Positions 7,482 through 16,044 of a stretch of 64,000 nt of DNA are shown in pieces (the stretch's first letter is position 1; the number at the start of each line of letters is the position of its first letter). This stretch comes from Aeromonas allosaccharophila. Lineage in GTDB: Bacteria; Pseudomonadota; Gammaproteobacteria; Enterobacterales; Aeromonadaceae. The DNA lies in NCBI RefSeq assembly GCF_000819685.1, contig NZ_CDBR01000034.1, positions 1-64,000 on the forward strand, read 5' to 3'. A program made the position numbers and the translations under genes. Under the pieces are notes generated by a model. That model did not search any database. It was not told the DNA's origin and saw only the letters and a program-made list of their open reading frames with translations.

Positions 7482-8372
7482 TCAGTAGAGCGATTCGCTG
7501 ATGAGGGGGATCTTGGCCATGGTCATCTGCTGGGCCAGCAGGGACGAGCCGGTCAGCAGCACATGGCGCTGATTGTTGATCACCACCACATCTCCGGGTA
7601 CGCCACTATCTGCCGTAATGGCCAGCCAGGCAGGGGAGACGCTGCCGATGCTGATATCCGGATAGATGATGCTGAGCACATATTGCGGGGCCAGCTCTGC
7701 CAGCAGGCTGGCCATCAGCAGAGCCTTCTCGTCGCTGTCAGCCTTGTTATCCTGCAGCGCCAGCAGCGGCGGCGCGAAGTGATCCAGCTGTTCCGGTTGG
7801 GTGGGGATGGCGTTCAGCCACTCTTGCATCAGGCTGACGCTGGTGGCGAGATCCTTGGCGGCAAACTGCTGCGCCAGCGGCTTGAGCTGACCCTTGAAGT
7901 GGTAGAAGAGCTGGGAGTAATCGGGTCGCACGCAAGGCAGCTTGCGATTGGCCGGATGGACGCAGGGCACCACCCTCATCTGGTAGAAGGCATCCTCCTG
8001 ATACTGCTGGTAGGCTTGCCAGAACAGCAGCGACTCCATGCTGTTGTCCCGCAGGGTGAAGGCCTGCTCCAGATTGCGAAACTTGGTGGCGGTCTCGGGG
8101 CTACTCTGGTTGATCAGGTTGATGCTGTTGTAGAGGCGCGGGCTGATATAGGCGTAGAGCGTCTCCAGCGGATTGGTGAGGGAGGCCTCCAGCAGGCTCA
8201 TCTCGTGGCGACTGGCGGCCATCACCTGATCGTCGGTGGTCAGCTGGAAGTGCTTGCGCTGGCCATCGGTGGATTGCCACTGCCAGCTCATGTTGATTTC
8301 GCTGGCGTTGCTTGTGGCGCCAAGGGTGGTGCAGAGAGTGAGGCTCAGCAACAGCGCGGGGATCGGCTTCAT
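7482..8372 (-). CDS. Exported protein of unknown function
   Basis: A 296-residue protein with a clear signal peptide (MKPIPALLLSLTLCTTLGATSNA). No catalytic motif is recognised. The mature part has a Cys pair (VVPCVHPANRKLPCVRPDYSQL, about residues 136-148) that could form a disulfide, and otherwise a mixed helical composition (SLMQEWLNAIPTQPEQLDHF; LLMASLLAELAPQYVLSI). It is divergently oriented from the exported protein at 8512, with a near-consensus CRP site between them. The upstream sequence shows a weak AGGAAGC 9 nt before the ATG. I know no family for it. Confidence 0.7.
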   Translation of the reverse strand: MKPIPALLLSLTLCTTLGATSNASEINMSWQWQSTDGQRKHFQLTTDDQVMAASRHEMSLLEASLTNPLETLYAYISPRLYNSINLINQSSPETATKFRNLEQAFTLRDNSMESLLFWQAYQQYQEDAFYQMRVVPCVHPANRKLPCVRPDYSQLFYHFKGQLKPLAQQFAAKDLATSVSLMQEWLNAIPTQPEQLDHFAPPLLALQDNKADSDEKALLMASLLAELAPQYVLSIIYPDISIGSVSPAWLAITADSGVPGDVVVINNQRHVLLTGSSLLAQQMTMAKIPLISESLY

Positions 8373-8443
8373 GGTGGTGCTTCCTGCCGTGGACGATAAT
8401 TAACAACTAGGTGAGCCGGCACCACTTTGGTGATGTTTCGTTT

Positions 8444-8459
8444 TGTGATCTGGATAACA
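8444..8459. promoter_or_regulatory. Candidate CRP-cAMP site between divergent exported-protein genes
   Basis: TGTGATCTGGATAACA matches 14 of 16 positions of the ideal palindrome TGTGATCTAGATCACA. Its centre lies about 40 nt upstream of the most likely start point of the rightward gene, close to the class II activator position. Control by carbon status of one or both genes is an inference. Confidence 0.6.
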
Positions 8460-8466
8460 GATTGAT

Positions 8467-8499
8467 GTGACTTTTAATTTAATTGTGAAATTAAGTCAC
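8467..8499. promoter_or_regulatory. AT-rich inverted repeat just before the ribosome site
   Basis: GTGACTTTTAATTT at the left is mirrored by AAATTAAGTCAC at the right, with a 7-nt loop. The repeat ends 4 nt before the GGAGGGG that precedes the ATG at 8512. It could be an operator for an unknown repressor or a 5' UTR hairpin that affects translation. Confidence 0.4.
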
Positions 8500-8511
8500 T
8501 CTGGAGGGGTT

Positions 8512-8859
8512 ATGAAGCCTTGGATCATAGTGCTGTTTGGGCTGCTCAGCCTGCCAGCCATGGCGGGTCAGGTGATCGTCAACAAGGGGATGTCCGTTGC
8601 GGATACCTTTGCCTTGCGCGATCAGCTGGCGCGCGAACACGAATGGCAGGAGTGGCTACGCTTCCAGCAGGCCATCAAATGGCTGGAGGTGTTGCCGGTC
8701 AACTGTGAACTGATGAGCCAGCCGGGCGGCGACTATCGCTGTGGCGGTGATTACTACCGCCCCTACCAGAAAGATGGCCGTGAAATATACATTCAGGGCA
8801 ATCCTGCCGGAGATGCGGCCAGTCAGCTGCCGCAAATACCGACAAAAAAGGCGCCATAA
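8512..8859 (+). CDS. Small exported protein of unknown function
   Basis: A 115-residue protein with a signal peptide (LFGLLSLPAMA, then GQV). The mature protein holds a charged stretch (DTFALRDQLAREHEWQEWLRFQQAIKWLEVLP) and two Cys (NCELM, YRCGGDYYRPYQKDG) that may pair. I do not recognise a family. The start at 8512 is fixed by GGAGGGG 4 nt upstream; an extension to 8467 would use the inverted repeat as coding sequence. The stop codon lies in the loop of the terminator that follows. Expression is probably controlled by the CRP-like site at 8444. Confidence 0.72.
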   Translation: MKPWIIVLFGLLSLPAMAGQVIVNKGMSVADTFALRDQLAREHEWQEWLRFQQAIKWLEVLPVNCELMSQPGGDYRCGGDYYRPYQKDGREIYIQGNPAGDAASQLPQIPTKKAP

Positions 8860-8871
8860 GGCGCCTTTTTT
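8844..8871. terminator. Bidirectional terminator overlapping a stop codon
   Basis: Twelve-bp arms (AAAAAAGGCGCC and GGCGCCTTTTTT) enclose ATAA, which includes the TAA stop of the gene on the left. It serves both that gene and the convergent ppa gene ending at 8887. Confidence 0.92.
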
Positions 8872-8886
8872 CATACCGGATAACGC

Positions 8887-9417
8887 TTACTTGGCAGCGT
8901 AACGCTCGGCAGAGGTCTTGATCTCGGCTTCGGCAGCGACCTTGTCGCCCCAGCCTTCCACCTTGACCCATTTGCCCGCTTCCAGCTCTTTGTAGCGCTC
9001 GAAGAAGTGCTGGATCTGGGCTTTCAGCAGTTCCGGCAGATCGTTCACATCCTGGATGTGGTCGTACTGCTTGGTCAGCTTGGAGTGCGGTACGGCAACG
9101 ATCTTGGCATCTTCGCCAGACTCGTCGGTCATCTTCAGCACGCCAACCGGGCGGCAGCGAATGACGGAGCCGGCCAGCAGCGGGTAGGGGGTCGGAACCA
9201 GTACGTCGACGGGGTCACCATCCAGAGAGAGCGTCGCGTTCACGTAGCCGTAGTTGCACGGATAGAACATCGGGGTAGACATGAAGCGATCGACGAAAAT
9301 TGCGCCGCTGTCCTTGTCGACTTCGTATTTGATCGGGTCGGCATTCTGCGGGATTTCGATGATGACATAGATATCGTCGGGCAGGCTCTTGCCAGCCGGT
9401 ACCAGGTTCAGGCTCAT
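8887..9417 (-). CDS. ppa: Inorganic pyrophosphatase
   Basis: A soluble family I pyrophosphatase of 176 residues, the usual length for the bacterial hexameric enzyme, which hydrolyses pyrophosphate to two phosphates and pulls biosynthesis forward. The catalytic metal motif [15 protein letters not shown] is present, as are the family segments [33 protein letters not shown] and [11 protein letters not shown]. The ATG at 9417 has a plausible AAGGAAAT upstream. It is monocistronic. Confidence 0.96.
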   Translation of the reverse strand: MSLNLVPAGKSLPDDIYVIIEIPQNADPIKYEVDKDSGAIFVDRFMSTPMFYPCNYGYVNATLSLDGDPVDVLVPTPYPLLAGSVIRCRPVGVLKMTDESGEDAKIVAVPHSKLTKQYDHIQDVNDLPELLKAQIQHFFERYKELEAGKWVKVEGWGDKVAAEAEIKTSAERYAAK

Positions 9418-9575
9418 GATATTTCCTTCGTTGTTAGTATCAGGTTTGCAGGCCGATATTATAGCGATGTGATGTTAAATGACCATATTTCAGCGGATAT
9501 CGCGGCCAAAGAAGAGAGATGTTTCCGGTTTGCGGTGCTTTGATGTGTTCTGGATGCAACAAAACGGCAGTTTTG

Positions 9576-9611
9576 ATGCCCTGCCGGTGACCTTGGTCAT
9601 CGGCAGGGCAT
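9576..9611 (-). terminator. Long hairpin beyond the HD-GYP regulator gene
   Basis: TGCCCTGCCGGTGACC pairs with GGTCATCGGCAGGGCA across a 2-4 nt loop. It lies 27 nt past the stop of the leftward regulator gene. The T run after it is weak, so it may be an mRNA-stabilising structure or a poor terminator. Confidence 0.5.
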
Positions 9612-9637
9612 GGTGAGTGGCGAGTGAAACAGGTGAA

Positions 9638-11218
9638 TCAGAGCGAGTAGGGGAGCCTCGACTCGTTGACCAGCCGCGACAGGGCCGCCACCACCTGAGG
9701 GTCAAACTGGGTGCCGGAGCGTGACTGGATATACTCCATGGTCTGCGCCAGCGTCCAGGGCTCTTTGTAGGGGCGCTTGCTGAGCAGGGCGTCGAATACA
9801 TCGACCACCGCCACGATCCGCGCCGACAGCGGGATCTGCTGACCAGCCAGCTGTTCCGGATAGCCCTTGCCATCGAAGTGCTCATGGTGGCCCCGGGCGA
9901 TCTCGGCGCCCAGCGAGAGGTAGCTGGTTCCCTCCACCATCTCGCCCGCCTTGTACAGGATATTGGCGCCGATATCGGCATGTTGCTCCATGATGGCCCG
10001 CTCGTCGGGATCGAACCGCCCCGGTTTGTGCAGGATATGGTCGGGGGTGCCCACCTTGCCCACGTCGTGCAGGATGGAGGCCATGCCGATCATCTCGACA
10101 AACTCCGGTGTCAGTTGCTCGGGATATACAGCCATCTGTTGCAGCTCTTCCACCAGCGCATCGGAGAGTTTTTGCACCCGCAGCACATGCTCGCCGGTAT
10201 CGGAGTCGCGAAACTCCGCCAGCGCCGCCAGCGCCACCACGGTTGCCTCCTGGGCGCGCAGCAGCTGGTTATAGAGATAGAGGTTGTCGTAGGCCGCCGA
10301 GATGCGCTGGCAGAAGACATCCAGCAGATCGCATTCGAGTGGGTCGAGAGGTTGGGTCGGGGTGAAGCTCAGCACGAACTCGCGCCCATTCTGGGCGGCG
10401 ATATAGAGGGAGTCCTGCGGATGCTCGAAGCGGTTGCAGCGTTCGTTCAACGCCTTCATCACCGACTCGTGCAGTGCCGGAAAGTCCTCAAGGACCTGCT
10501 CTTCCAGCAGCCCTTCGTAGTCACCGGTCGCGGCCAGGATCTCCAGGCCATGTTGATCGGGACGCCGCTCGGCGCAGATGGCCCCTTCGGTGCCCACATC
10601 GAGAATGGCGCTGATCTGTTTCAGCACGCCAGAGGCGAACTCCTTGAGGGAGTGAAGATGATAGAGATCGCCCGCCCCTTCCAGAATTTTGCCAAGTCCC
10701 TGGCGGCTCTTGTCGATGGCGCTGAGGGTTTCGTAAGAGCGCAGGGAGGCGATGACGGTGGTGTAGAGCTTTTGTACCGTCAGTTCGGTCTTGGTCTTGT
10801 AGTCGTTGATGTCGTAATCGAGGATCACCCGCTGTTCGGGGGCCTGACCGGGCTGGCCGGTACGCAGTACGATCCGCACCAGCGAGTTGCGCATCTCGTT
10901 GCGGATCCGGTGTACCAGTCGCAGACCGGCATCTTCGGTCTCCATCACCACATCGAGCAGGATCAGGGCAATTCTGGGATTGGCTTCCAGCATGCGACCC
11001 GCTTCGGCGCCGCTGTAGGCATTGAGCAGTTCAAGCGGGCGCGACTTGTAGTGAATATTGGAGAGGGCCAGGCGGGTGGCGTGATGAATGTCCGGCTCGT
11101 CATCGACGATCAGCACCTGCCAGGGGTTGAGTGCCTTGGGGACCACGACCTCTTCATCATCGAGTTCGATGATGTCGTCGTCCAGCCAGATATCGTCCTT
11201 GTCTTGGGCACTGCTCAT
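9638..11218 (-). CDS. Response regulator with DUF3369 and HD-GYP domain (cyclic-di-GMP phosphodiesterase)
   Basis: A 526-residue cytoplasmic regulator in three parts. An N-terminal receiver domain (about 30-160) has the acidic pair VDDEPD and the phosphoacceptor Asp in LILLDVV. A middle DUF3369 region follows (about 160-330), then a C-terminal HD-GYP domain with ILHDVGKVG, HHEHFDGKGYPEQL and FDALLSKRPYK. The HD pair and GYP residues are intact, so it should hydrolyse cyclic di-GMP and so lower biofilm or raise motility when phosphorylated. The cognate kinase is not nearby. ATG at 11218 has GGAGG 10 nt upstream; an alternative TTG at 11242 would add eight residues. Confidence 0.88.
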   Translation of the reverse strand: MSSAQDKDDIWLDDDIIELDDEEVVVPKALNPWQVLIVDDEPDIHHATRLALSNIHYKSRPLELLNAYSGAEAGRMLEANPRIALILLDVVMETEDAGLRLVHRIRNEMRNSLVRIVLRTGQPGQAPEQRVILDYDINDYKTKTELTVQKLYTTVIASLRSYETLSAIDKSRQGLGKILEGAGDLYHLHSLKEFASGVLKQISAILDVGTEGAICAERRPDQHGLEILAATGDYEGLLEEQVLEDFPALHESVMKALNERCNRFEHPQDSLYIAAQNGREFVLSFTPTQPLDPLECDLLDVFCQRISAAYDNLYLYNQLLRAQEATVVALAALAEFRDSDTGEHVLRVQKLSDALVEELQQMAVYPEQLTPEFVEMIGMASILHDVGKVGTPDHILHKPGRFDPDERAIMEQHADIGANILYKAGEMVEGTSYLSLGAEIARGHHEHFDGKGYPEQLAGQQIPLSARIVAVVDVFDALLSKRPYKEPWTLAQTMEYIQSRSGTQFDPQVVAALSRLVNESRLPYSL

Positions 11219-11328
11219 ATCGGTTACGCCTCCGGCGCTCAATGAGTATGTGAACAGTATGCACGATCACATCCGGTCGGATCACCCGGATAATTGTAGA
11301 ACGTGAGCGGGCTCTGTCTCTTTTTACT

Positions 11329-12210
11329 CTATTCAAAAGGCTCCAGATACGCCTGGATCGACTTTTTCAACCAGGCCAGCACCTTGCCGTGGTAGGCATT
11401 TTCCGCCAGATAGACGCCGTAGTCCCGCCACTGCAGGCTGAACTTGTGTTTCAGGGTCAGCAGGGAGCCCTGCCGCAGCTGGCTCTGGATCAGCGGCGAG
11501 GGGAGCACCGCCCAACCCAGCCCGTCGAGTACCGCATCGCGCATCAGTTCGAAACTGGAGAGCCCGATGTGTTGGCCGCCGATGGGCAGCAGACTTTTGA
11601 CCGAGAATTCATCCACATAGGAGAGGGTGACCTGGGTGTGGTCGGTCAGATCCTGCTGCATCACCCGCTTCATGCTGGCCAGCGGATGGCTGGGGGCCAC
11701 CACCATCAGGGTGCGGATCGGGTTGAGCAGGTCGATATTGAGGCCGCTGCGCTCCTGATCCTCGGTGATAAGGCCAAAAGCGGCATCGACGAAACCCTCT
11801 TCCACCAGCGCAGGCAGTTCGGGTGGGGAGGCGAGCACCAGCGAGATACTGGTACCGGGGAACTGGCTGCGCAAGGCGGCCAGCATCTCGCGCCACACCG
11901 GTTCGGGGATGGCGTCATCGCGCGCAACCCGCAGCGCCACCTCGGCGCCGGAGGCATAGTGTTCACACTTGAGCTTGAGGCTGTTGGCCGCCTGCAGCAG
12001 CCGTTTGCAGTCATCCAGCACCAGCTCGCCGATCTCGGTCAGGCGACTCTGATTGGCACCGCGTTCAAAAAGTTCGACGCCTAGCTCCACTTCAAGGGAG
12101 GCGATGGCGGTACTGACGGCGCTGCGGCTTTTGCCAAGTCGTCTGGCGGTATTGGCGAGGGAGCCACTGTTTGCTGATTCTACAAAGAGTTCTATCTGAT
12201 AGAGCTTCAT
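11329..12210 (-). CDS. LysR-family transcriptional regulator divergent from mdtJI
   Basis: A 293-residue LysR-type regulator. The N-terminal winged helix-turn-helix (SGSLANTARRLGKSRSAVSTAIASLEVELGVELFERG) is followed by an effector-binding domain (about 90-290, with VALRVARDDAIPEPVW and AVLPSPLIQSQLRQG). It starts at the very edge of a 158-bp divergent gap shared with mdtJ. LysR regulators commonly control the divergently transcribed gene, so control of the small multidrug/spermidine exporter genes is likely. The inducer cannot be guessed. Confidence 0.85.
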   Translation of the reverse strand: MKLYQIELFVESANSGSLANTARRLGKSRSAVSTAIASLEVELGVELFERGANQSRLTEIGELVLDDCKRLLQAANSLKLKCEHYASGAEVALRVARDDAIPEPVWREMLAALRSQFPGTSISLVLASPPELPALVEEGFVDAAFGLITEDQERSGLNIDLLNPIRTLMVVAPSHPLASMKRVMQQDLTDHTQVTLSYVDEFSVKSLLPIGGQHIGLSSFELMRDAVLDGLGWAVLPSPLIQSQLRQGSLLTLKHKFSLQWRDYGVYLAENAYHGKVLAWLKKSIQAYLEPFE

Positions 12211-12368
12211 GAAGATGGGTCATGACGGAGTGTTCTGGCATTACCTTAGCCCGCTCGCGGATAACAAGACAAACCGTCAGCGTCTGATAATTCGACGCTC
12301 AGCGATTCCTGACCGAGCCGCGACTGCGGCTATCATCTCTCCCGTCGCAGCAACAGAAGGAAAATTCT

Positions 12369-12770
12369 ATGTTAATCAGTCGCATGCTTTTAGCACGCAT
12401 ATTCTTGACGGGGGCCATCCTTACCGAAGTGGCGGGAACATCCAGTATGGCGATGATCCCCGAGGATGCCGCAGGATGGCTGAACTATCTGCCGATGTGG
12501 GCCCTGATCACCCTCTCCTATCTGCTACTGGCTCAAGCCGCCAAAACAATCTCCATTGGTATTGCCTTCGCGTTGTGGGAGGGGCTGGGGATTGCACTGA
12601 TCACCATCGTCTCCGTGCTGTTCCTCGATTACGACCTGAACGCTCAGGAGCTGAGCGGTCTGGCGCTGGCAATAGTGGGTATTGTTATGGTGACCATGGG
12701 GGAAACCGGGGATGAACCGGTGCGCAGGAGAGTCACCCGTAACAGCAAGGAGGCGGTATGCACCCGTTAA
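12369..12770 (+). CDS. mdtJ: MdtJ-like small multidrug-resistance subunit (spermidine export)
   Basis: An inner-membrane protein of 133 residues with four hydrophobic segments. The central stretch ISIGIAFALWEGLGIALITIVS matches the E. coli MdtJ hallmark, and a conserved Glu follows the first helix (TEVAGTSSMA). The paired MdtJ/MdtI proteins are known to export spermidine in E. coli. It overlaps mdtI by 13 nt, consistent with a hetero-oligomer made from one operon. AAGGAAAATTCT precedes the ATG. The C-terminal tail (VRRRVTRNSKEAVCTR) is longer than in many SMR proteins. Confidence 0.85.
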   Translation: MLISRMLLARIFLTGAILTEVAGTSSMAMIPEDAAGWLNYLPMWALITLSYLLLAQAAKTISIGIAFALWEGLGIALITIVSVLFLDYDLNAQELSGLALAIVGIVMVTMGETGDEPVRRRVTRNSKEAVCTR

Positions 12771-13078
12771 TTATCGTGCTTGGCGCGGCTTTGCTGGATA
12801 TCGGTGCCAATATGGCGATCAACCGCTCGCGGGGTTTTCGCTACAAAGGGTGGGGCGTGTTGGGGATTATGCTGGTGCTGGGCGCCTTCACCCTGCTCTC
12901 CGAAGCGGTGAGCAGTGGCAAGATTGACCTTGCCGTGGCCTACGCCACCTGGGGCGCCATCGGTATTCTGGGTACCGCACTCGGCGGTCTGCTCATCTTC
13001 CGTGAGCGACTCAAGCCCATCGGCTGGGCCGGGATGATGGTGATGGCGCTGGCCGTCGCCATGCTGACCACCGCCTGA
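12758..13078 (+). CDS. mdtI: MdtI-like small multidrug-resistance subunit (spermidine export)
   Basis: A 106-residue four-helix membrane protein of the SMR family. DLAVAYATWGAIGILGTALGG aligns with the conserved MdtI helix, and RERLKPIGWAG with the loop to the last helix. The first helix has ALLDIGANMAINRS, where MdtI of E. coli has a Glu-containing segment; the Asp in LLDIG takes the position of the membrane acidic residue. AAGGAGG precedes the ATG by 4 nt. It is expected to act with MdtJ. Confidence 0.85.
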   Translation: MHPLIIVLGAALLDIGANMAINRSRGFRYKGWGVLGIMLVLGAFTLLSEAVSSGKIDLAVAYATWGAIGILGTALGGLLIFRERLKPIGWAGMMVMALAVAMLTTA

Positions 13079-13096
13079 TAGCGCTTCATAGATGAC

Positions 13097-13128
13097 AAAG
13101 CCGCCCGGTTTCGCCGGGCGGCTTTTTG
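13097..13128 (+). terminator. Terminator after mdtJI
   Basis: AAAGCCGCCCGG and CCGGGCGGCTTTTTG form a strong stem with a 4-nt loop and T5. It ends the mdtJI transcript and may also serve the convergent gloA2 gene. Confidence 0.9.
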
Positions 13129-13156
13129 TTTGGCCGATTGTTTGGCCGACGCAGGC

Positions 13157-13558
13157 TCAGTGCGGCGCTTCGTAGAGTTCCAGCGGCAGACCGTCGGGGT
13201 CGGCGAAGAAGGTGAAGCGCTTGCCGGTCAGCTCGTCCACCCGCACCGGCTCTACCGCGATCTGATGGGCCAGCAGGTGGGCGATGACCCGGTCAAGGTC
13301 GCTGACCCGAAAGGCGAGATGGCGCAGGCCGCACGCCTCGGGCGTCGAGGGGCGGCTGGGGGTGACAGGGAAGCTGAACAGCTCCAGCTGGCTGCCGTCC
13401 GGCAGGGCCAGATCCAGTTTCCACGACTGGCGCGCTTCGCGCAGGGTTTCGGCGATGATGGGCAGCCCCAGCACCTCGTGGTAGAAGTGGCGCGAGCGTG
13501 GGTAATCGCTGGCGATAATGGCCACATGGTGGATGGCGTCAAACAGCGGAAAGGTCAT
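13157..13558 (-). CDS. gloA2: VOC-family protein, GloA2/YaeR-like
   Basis: A 133-residue member of the vicinal oxygen chelate superfamily, with the paired beta-alpha-beta-beta-beta units. HHVAIIASDYPRSRHFYHEVLGL, LELFSFP, LRHLAFRVSDLD and RFTFFADPDGLPLELYE closely match E. coli YaeR/GloA2. The metal-binding His and Glu positions are retained (IHHVAI, ELFSF, LRHLAF, LELYE). YaeR is annotated as glyoxalase-related; the true substrate is uncertain. It lies between the mdtJI terminator and mrcB, on the minus strand. Confidence 0.85.
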   Translation of the reverse strand: MTFPLFDAIHHVAIIASDYPRSRHFYHEVLGLPIIAETLREARQSWKLDLALPDGSQLELFSFPVTPSRPSTPEACGLRHLAFRVSDLDRVIAHLLAHQIAVEPVRVDELTGKRFTFFADPDGLPLELYEAPH

Positions 13559-13585
13559 GGTGTTTCCTTGTCAGCAGCATAGTGA

Positions 13586-13607
13586 ACGGGCAGCCTGCGC
13601 TGCCCGT
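13586..13607 (-). terminator. Hairpin after mrcB
   Basis: ACGGGCAG pairs with CTGCCCGT around a 6-nt loop, 10 nt past the mrcB stop on the minus strand. The T run is weak (CGTTCACT), so it is a moderate candidate. Confidence 0.5.
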
Positions 13608-13616
13608 GTCGTTGAT

Positions 13617-15935
13617 CTAGTTGAAGAAACCACCGAACCAGTCATCCAGCGCACTGCGTGGTGTCGCGCTGCTGGCGCAACCGGCCGGGGAGCCCATGGT
13701 GGATGCCTTGGCCGGTACCTGCAGGCTGCCCGGGCAGTCGCTGGTGACGCGGGTGCCGCTGGCGCGGGAGAAGTTGGCCCAGGTGACCCCTTCCGGCATC
13801 TTCAATCCCAGACTGTTGACGCCGCGCTGGCTCATGTAGCCGCTAAAGAGTTGCAGCGCGCCGCTTGCTCCGGTCAAGCCCGCCGGGGTGTTGTCGTCGC
13901 GACCGACCCAGATACTGACCAGCTCGTTGTTGTCCATCCCGGCAAACCAGGAGTCGCGTAGCTCGTTGGTGGTGCCGGTCTTGGCCGCCATGGTGGCGCC
14001 GGGGAACTTGGCACTGAGGGCGCGGGCCGTGCCCTGACTCACCGTCTTGGTCATGGCGAACAGGGTCAGCCAGCTCGCTTGTTGGTCGGTGACCCGCTTG
14101 GCGGTCTGATCATGCTGATAGAGCAGGCTGCCATCCCCCTTGACCACGGCACGGATCGCCGACAGCGGCTGGGTCAGCCCCTGATTGGCGATGGGCAGAT
14201 ACATCTGGTTCACCTCCATCGGGGAGAGCGCCACCGCCCCCAGCACCAGCGACGGATAGGGCTGGATCTCCTGCTGGACCCCCAGCTTGTGCAGGGTATC
14301 GACCACCTTCTCCAGCCCCACTTGCAGACCCAGATTGACGGTCGGCACGTTGAGCGAGCTGGCCAGCGCATCCATCAGCGGTACGCTCTGGCGGAACTTG
14401 CGATCGTAGTTTTGCGGCGTCCAGACCTGACCATCCTGACCGCGAATGCGGATTGGCTGATCTTTGAGCGGGGTCGCCAGGGTCAGGCCGTTGGAGAGGC
14501 CGGTCAGGTAGACCGCAGGTTTCACCAGTGAACCGATCTGGCGGCGGGCATCGAGCGCCCGGTTGAAACCGGCGTAGCGGGGATCGCGACCACCGACCAG
14601 CGCCACCACTTCGCCCTTATGCCAGTCGGAGACCACCATGGCCGCCTCCAGCTTCTTCTTGCCGCGCAGTTTTTCGATATCGGCGAGGCCCGATTCGACC
14701 GCCCGCTCGGCTGCGTGCTGGGCGATGGGGTCGAGACTGGTGAAGATCTTCAGGCCAGACTGCTTGAGCAGATCGGCGCCGAAGCGGCTCTGGATCTCCC
14801 GCTTGAGCAGCCCCATAAAGGCCGGGGTGCGACCATAGCTCATCTGGCCACGGGCGATGATGCCAAGGGGCTGACGGCTGGCCAGCTCATATTCGGCCTG
14901 GGTCAGGCTGCCGTGATCCATCAGCAGCTTCAACACCAGATCACGGCGGGTCTTGGCCCGCTCCGGGAAGCGCCAGGGATCGTAATAGGAGGGGCCTTTC
15001 ACCAGACCGACCAGCAGGGCGACCTGATCGATATCCAGCTCGTTGACCGGAATGCCGAAGTAGAAGTAGGAGGCAAGCCCGAAGCCGTAGACCCCTTGCG
15101 AGAAGTTCTGCCCCAGATAGACCTCGTTGATATAGGACTCGAGGATCTCGTCCTTGCTGTAGCGATAGTCGATCAGCACCGCCATATAGGCTTCCTGCAG
15201 TTTTCGCCACAGGCTGCGTTCACGGGTCAGGAAGAAGTTCTTGGCCAGCTGCTGGGTGAGGGTACTGCCCCCCTGCACGGTGCGACCCGCGATCAGGTTG
15301 GCGAACATGGCACGCATGATGGCCACCGGCGAGACGCCGCCATGCTGGTAGAAGTCGCGATCTTCGGTGGTGAGCAGGGTCACCAGCAGGCTGTCGGGCA
15401 CCTCGGCGATGCGCACCAGCAGGCGATCTTCCCGATCTTCGGTATTGAGGCGATCGAGCAGCACCGGGTCCATCTGGGCGTAACCGAGCTGGCGCTGGTT
15501 CTCCAGCGACTGGATCCCCTCGAGGCGCGGGCCGTTGAAGGTGAGGCGCAGGCCACGGGCCCCATCGGCGCCGTCATAGAACTCGAACGGACGGCGAATA
15601 AGCTCGATGCGGTTGCCGTTGATGGTGTATTCACCCGGCGTGTGAGGCTGGCGCACCTGCTTGTAGCTCAGCATGTTGAGCTCGCGCAGCATCTGGTCTC
15701 GCGACAGGCGCTGGCTGGGGTAGAGCTCCAGCGGGCGGCTGTAGACCATCACCGGCAACTGCCACTTCTCGCCATCGAAGCGCTCGCGCACCTTGGTATC
15801 CAGATAGATGCCGAACACCACCATAAAGGCCGCCACCACCAGGGAGAGCTTGAAGCCAAGCCAGAACAGCTTGCGCCAGATGGTGCGTTTGGGAGCGGCC
15901 TTCTTGGGAGGGCTCTTGCGTCGTTGGGTTGCCAT
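13617..15935 (-). CDS. mrcB: Penicillin-binding protein 1B (bifunctional glycosyltransferase/transpeptidase)
   Basis: A 772-residue type II inner-membrane protein that polymerises and cross-links peptidoglycan. After a basic N-terminus (RRKSPPKKAAPKR) there is one membrane helix (LSLVVAAFMVVFGIYL), a UB2H domain (about 60-150, target of LpoB) and a glycosyltransferase 51 domain (TTEDRDFYQHGG; GGSTLTQQLAKNFFLTRE). The transpeptidase domain carries SLVK (SxxK), SLN (SxN) and KTGT. All catalytic motifs are intact. It is somewhat shorter than the E. coli enzyme at the C-terminus. It follows hrpB on the same strand 110 nt downstream. Confidence 0.96.
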   Translation of the reverse strand: MATQRRKSPPKKAAPKRTIWRKLFWLGFKLSLVVAAFMVVFGIYLDTKVRERFDGEKWQLPVMVYSRPLELYPSQRLSRDQMLRELNMLSYKQVRQPHTPGEYTINGNRIELIRRPFEFYDGADGARGLRLTFNGPRLEGIQSLENQRQLGYAQMDPVLLDRLNTEDREDRLLVRIAEVPDSLLVTLLTTEDRDFYQHGGVSPVAIMRAMFANLIAGRTVQGGSTLTQQLAKNFFLTRERSLWRKLQEAYMAVLIDYRYSKDEILESYINEVYLGQNFSQGVYGFGLASYFYFGIPVNELDIDQVALLVGLVKGPSYYDPWRFPERAKTRRDLVLKLLMDHGSLTQAEYELASRQPLGIIARGQMSYGRTPAFMGLLKREIQSRFGADLLKQSGLKIFTSLDPIAQHAAERAVESGLADIEKLRGKKKLEAAMVVSDWHKGEVVALVGGRDPRYAGFNRALDARRQIGSLVKPAVYLTGLSNGLTLATPLKDQPIRIRGQDGQVWTPQNYDRKFRQSVPLMDALASSLNVPTVNLGLQVGLEKVVDTLHKLGVQQEIQPYPSLVLGAVALSPMEVNQMYLPIANQGLTQPLSAIRAVVKGDGSLLYQHDQTAKRVTDQQASWLTLFAMTKTVSQGTARALSAKFPGATMAAKTGTTNELRDSWFAGMDNNELVSIWVGRDDNTPAGLTGASGALQLFSGYMSQRGVNSLGLKMPEGVTWANFSRASGTRVTSDCPGSLQVPAKASTMGSPAGCASSATPRSALDDWFGGFFN

Positions 15936-16044
15936 GGTTCCTCTTTACCTGTTCATCATTATTCGTTGTGTTGCCATCGCGGCGTAATCGAACGATCGCG
16001 GCCGATTATCCATCAAATGGTCGGTGAGATTTCGTTCATCGAAC

